A stretch of DNA of 64,000 nt from Sarcocystis neurona. Lineage: Eukaryota > Apicomplexa > Conoidasida > Eucoccidiorida > Sarcocystidae. Below the pieces are notes generated by a model that searched no databases, was not told where the DNA came from, and was given only the letters and a program-made list of their open reading frames with translations. A program made the position numbers and the translations under genes. This document shows positions 60,338 to 64,000 of the stretch, one piece after another; position 1 is the stretch's first letter, and every line of letters begins with the position of its first letter. The stretch lies in assembly GCA_000727475.1 (NCBI GenBank), contig KL647320.1:124001-188000 (forward strand), given 5' to 3'.

Positions 60338-63061
60338 TGGTAGTGACTACTGGAGTTAAGAGGAAGAGCGGAGAGAGCTGAATTCGACGTCTTCTCGCGT
60401 CGACCATCAGTAGAGGTCGCGCAACGACGAACACTTAAAATGTGACTGCGAACGTGATCAGAAGATATACAGGCAAGTTGCACGAGAACACGGTGCAAAC
60501 GTGAGTGTAGACCTCATTTTGAAATCAAGACGCAAATCGTACTCACACGGACGAAAACTTACGAACGTGCCTCCCTGTAGGAGGGGTGATATGCAGTAGG
60601 GCAGTAAATCACCATCGAGGAGAAGGGACTGCACCCGTATCTTGACACGTTCAGAGTACGAAGCGAAAGACTGGGGACGTGAGCCTGACACTTTCTTGCA
60701 CAGCTACCCGTCAAGGACAGTCAGTAAGGAGAATACCGGCAACGGGGGAAGCATCTGCGGCGCAGATCCGTTCCCGCACACAGTTGTAAGGAAACTGAAA
60801 GCGTCCTGCTGGTGCCTCTTCGAGCCTGTGACGGCTACTGCTGCGGGGGTCGAAGATGACCACACACGAGAGTGGAGGAGTTATAACCAGGAACGGAACA
60901 GCTAGCGAACGCAAGCGGCGAGCGAGGAACTACCCTCACGTGCCGCAGTGGTCAGCTATCAAGTCCAGGACAGCGCCACAGGACTGCGCTGTTTGACGAG
61001 GCGCCTACACGGCGGGCTGCCACAAACGTTCTGTGCAGAAAGTGTTGATTAGAGTTCAGGAGGGGACGGAAAAGACGCTTTAGAGAACTGATACCGGCAG
61101 TATGTAGGATTTACAGTAGAAGTGGTTCTCCCGCATCGAAAAATGTCTCCCGCGTCTTGGTCGTGGTGTTACTGTGGAAAAATATCTGCAGCTCTTTGAC
61201 AAGCAACAGGACTACCCTCAGCATACGGGCAGACGGATGCCACAAGAAGAAGGAGAAGACGAAAAAAAGGCTTACACCCGTGAAAAAAACGCGCCGTACA
61301 GTTGAGCAAGCATTGGGGATAAGACCTTGCGTAGATTTGTGGCGTGGGCAAAGCCGTCGGCGGCGCACACAACGCAGAGCTCCGGCGAGATAACGGACCG
61401 GTCACAAAGGAGCCATCTGTGCAGAGACGGTAAGAAGCGCGGGCACCCAAAACGACTTTCTGCGACAGTACGAGGGACTGTTTTTCAGTAACACTACCAG
61501 CAACAGCGGTAAGATCCAGAGAGACCCTCGGCGGCAAAACAAGCTTCGCCCCTTGCACGGTGGAGACACCAACAGGTAACCACCGGTAGTGGTAGGCTAC
61601 TACGCTTCTTGACTGTTCCACGCTAGTCGGGTACGGTTAAAAAAGCAACGAACGAAGAACAAGGGCACCCGAAACAACGCCCATACTAGAAAATCTCCGT
61701 CTGTCTGCACCCCCAATTCACTATGTATAATCCAGCAACGCGACATGCACGCTACCCGCTGCTGCTGCTCCTGTTGTTGCTCCTGCTGCTGCTGTTCCTG
61801 CATTTGGCACACCCGTACCTCCCGTTCGTAGCGGTGCGGGCCCTGCTGCTCGTGCCCGGCTACACGGGGACGGATGCTGCGGCTGCCCGTGGAGAGGTGC
61901 TGCGGCTGCCCTCTTCCGCGTTTCGTGCTGCGGCTGCTCTCGCCGCTCGCGTTCTCTTCAGTACCGCTGCGTCGGTGGGCCATCATCCGTCTGCATCTGT
62001 GCTGGTGCATGCTCGGCTTCTCACTGCGGGTGCATGCGGTATCCTTCCGACCTTAAAAGCCAGGAGTTCCATCGAGTAACTATTTGCAACATAACTGTTA
62101 TCGCTAGTAAGCAGTTAACCTTTCATAAAATGAGGGTCTCTTCGTGTGCGTCTGGATTACCAGCTTTCGTTTCTTCTCATGTGGTAGCAACCCTCACCGC
62201 CGTGCACCGTGTACACTGTGCGTCTGGCGGGGGCTCGCTTACAAAGGCGGTAAGATCTTTAGTAGCCGTTGTTCGGGGTGCGCCCGAAGTACCTTGGAGA
62301 CAGCGTGGACCCACGTGTACGCGCGCATCACATTTTTCATGTGTGTTGCCTCTTCCTCCACGCGTACGGAATGCTGCTCTAGCACTGCAGAACGCTGCGG
62401 CGCCTTAGCGTCGCTGCTTTTGATAGATAGAGGTCCCACTGCTTTATCCACGGGATGCACATCAGTGTGCTGCGACTTCCCGGTGGAAGCTGATCGTAAA
62501 TAAGCGTGGATCCTCATGTCCAACCTTGTCGGCGGCTTCCCCTGCTGCTACTCCTGCGACCGGACGCAGAGCCGTAAGTTCACTTCCGCAAAATGATTAC
62601 ACGTCTTCGTACCTTCCTCTTCGTCGTTCGGCTTCACCGCTCTGCTGCATGCCACGAATTTCGGAGTCAGTTCCTCCCTTCTTTAACGGTCGGCTACACA
62701 CACATCTGTGCTTCAATATGTATAAGCACCGCTCCGTCCGCTTGAAGGACGAGGCCCGACGGCACACCAGTACGACAACTTTGGCTCTGTGTGTCCTGTC
62801 TCTTGGGCCACCTCTGAACAGCGGCGGCCGCAAGCCGGCAGCAGTGACCAGGGCATGAACGGAACTCGGAGAGCAGTAACACCGGGGACAGTAAAACAAC
62901 CTCAGCAACAGCAGCAGCAGCACAAGCCTCAGCAGCAACGGGCGCAACAGCACCAGCAAAGGGAGATATAGCCACCTCCACCGCAGCAGCTGCTGCACCA
63001 TAGGGCTGCGTCCGGGAGTTGTGATGCTACGTCACCTGTCGTCTCTTCGAAGTGCGGGACG
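60338..63061. other. Mostly repeat-poor intergenic stretch before the zinc-finger gene
   Basis: No domain is seen in any frame. 61,755-61,801 is a CTG patch giving a poly-Leu frame. ATG at 62,516 opens MSNLVGGFPCCYSCDRTQS and runs into a GTAAGT donor at 62,574. That could be a first exon of the gene to the right, but its phase does not fit directly to the exon at 63,062 and would need a further exon. Q/A-rich DNA occupies 62,895-63,000. Confidence 0.4.
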
Positions 63062-64000
63062 ATGGAAAAGCCCTCTCCTATTCCGTCTGCTGTCTCTGTT
63101 CTTCAGCGTTCTTCCGCTGCTTCTGCCCGCGACGTTTTGCGTAGTGCTTATAATCAGGAACGTCCTGCACGAGCAGAGACGAGTCCAACGTGGAATGCAG
63201 CACGTGGTGCCGTCCTGGCTGCTGCTGCCGCCACAGTAGCTGCTGCAGCTGCCTCTGCTCCTCCTGGGAACCGGGTCGCTGTCGGTACTGCGCACTCTGG
63301 GGCTGCTGCAGTACCTCGCCCCGCCGTTGGTGCATGCCCTTCTGTTTATGGCAGGACTGAGACAGCAGAGCGAAAAGTTTCGCCAGGGCCGGCATACTTT
63401 TCTGACACTTATTATAGGCAGTTGTTGCTTTCTTTTTCATCGACGAAGTGGTTCTGTCCACCTCCTGAACTTTCTCCTTTTCTGCTCGCTCGCAACGGCT
63501 TCAGGTGTACAGACACAGGAACAATTGAGTGTGCTGTTTGTGGCGAAAAATGGACTGCAAAACGCGGCCTTCATTCGGAAATCGCGCCCGCGCTTTCTGG
63601 GGCTGCGCAGGCAACTGCGTCCGCTGCTGGTGCTGCAACGCTCTCCCCTCTTGCTACTAGTGCTTCTGCTTCCCCTCCTGCTGCTGCTGTAAAGAAAGAT
63701 GCTCCTGAGCTCAGCGCCTCTCCTGCTGCTGCGGGAGGGGGGGAGGGGACTGGAGGAGAAGCCGCATTCGAACCGCACACAGCAGGAACACTTGCCACTA
63801 CGGCAGCGACAACAGCCCCGACGGCGGCCGTGCGAGCGACAGGAACAGCAGCCGCCAGGACGGTAGCCGAAGACGCCAGAGACGCAGCCGAAAGGGGAAA
63901 ACAGACGAAGCAGCAGGAGCAGCACCGTAGAAAGGAGATGGAGCAGCAGGGGAAGGGCGGTGGGACTGTCGAAAGGACGCTGCTGCTGGATAAGAACACT
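63062..64000 (+). CDS. C3HC zinc-finger protein (NIPA/ZC3HC1/Rsm1-like), 5' part, runs off the window
   Basis: The frame is open from a stop at 62,969 to the window end. From ATG 63,062 it gives 313 residues. After an Ala/Ser-rich region it reads YRQLLLSFSSTKWFCPPPEL, SPFLLARNGF and TIECAVCGEKW (about residues 118-163). This matches the C3HC pattern of human ZC3HC1: Trp, then PxxLSPxxxARxGW, then a CxxC pair (Cys157 and Cys160), with a candidate His171 downstream. ZC3HC1 and yeast Pml39/Rsm1 relatives sit at the nuclear pore basket; that role here is by homology only. The rest is low complexity with a Lys/Gln/Glu-rich end. The true start may be further upstream in an unseen exon. Confidence 0.72.
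   Translation, partial: MEKPSPIPSAVSVLQRSSAASARDVLRSAYNQERPARAETSPTWNAARGAVLAAAAATVAAAAASAPPGNRVAVGTAHSGAAAVPRPAVGACPSVYGRTETAERKVSPGPAYFSDTYYRQLLLSFSSTKWFCPPPELSPFLLARNGFRCTDTGTIECAVCGEKWTAKRGLHSEIAPALSGAAQATASAAGAATLSPLATSASASPPAAAVKKDAPELSASPAAAGGGEGTGGEAAFEPHTAGTLATTAATTAPTAAVRATGTAAARTVAEDARDAAERGKQTKQQEQHRRKEMEQQGKGGGTVERTLLLDKNT

Noticed and set aside
61723..62079. Apparent signal-anchor protein with a Leu run
   Set aside because: The Leu run is a CTG patch and the remainder has no recognisable feature; an antisense Gln-rich frame is equally open.

Overview
The window reads as nuclear DNA of an apicomplexan coccidian, most probably an Eimeria species. The evidence is dense CAG/CTG trinucleotide tracts on both strands, exons coding for runs of Ala, Gln, Ser, Gly and Glu, many long TA/TG-rich introns, and two highly conserved eukaryotic genes broken into small exons. 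The genus call rests on composition and on known features of Eimeria genomes; no marker gene was available to me.

Layout. (1) 1-25,045, + strand: the 3' part of the gene for the 26S proteasome lid/base scaffold subunit Rpn2 (PSMD1). I resolve 15 exons with compatible phases; the N-terminal exons lie left of the window. (2) 25,046-33,294: a repeat-poor stretch with no gene I can support, carrying one element with long inverted terminal repeats (26,488-27,405). (3) 33,295-35,016: a 94-bp tandem repeat, then CAG/CTG-rich DNA whose coding role is unsettled. (4) 34,975-49,151, - strand: the gene for the catalytic alpha subunit of protein kinase CK2, with six secure exons and a proposed short seventh. 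(5) 49,152-55,160: CAG/CTG-rich DNA upstream of CK2, open in several frames but without a recognisable domain. (6) 55,160-62,970: repeat-poor DNA holding one intronless 150-residue gene of unknown function (59,885-60,337, -). (7) 63,062-64,000, + strand: the start of a gene with a C3HC zinc finger like NIPA/ZC3HC1 and yeast Rsm1, running off the right edge.

The genes are unrelated housekeeping functions (protein degradation, Ser/Thr phosphorylation, and probably a nuclear zinc-finger protein); nothing suggests an operon or a shared pathway. Both CK2 and Rpn2 carry large low-complexity insertions inside or between conserved domains. Introns are filled with strand-polarised CTG tracts and TA/TG minisatellites.

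The observations I rate highest are a recurring perfect or near-perfect palindrome (core GGTGTACGTACACC) at a dozen or more sites, the long-TIR element, the zinc-finger gene at the right edge, a tandem repeat that includes the 3' end of a CK2 exon and its splice donor, and the 187-residue insertion just before the CK2 catalytic lysine.
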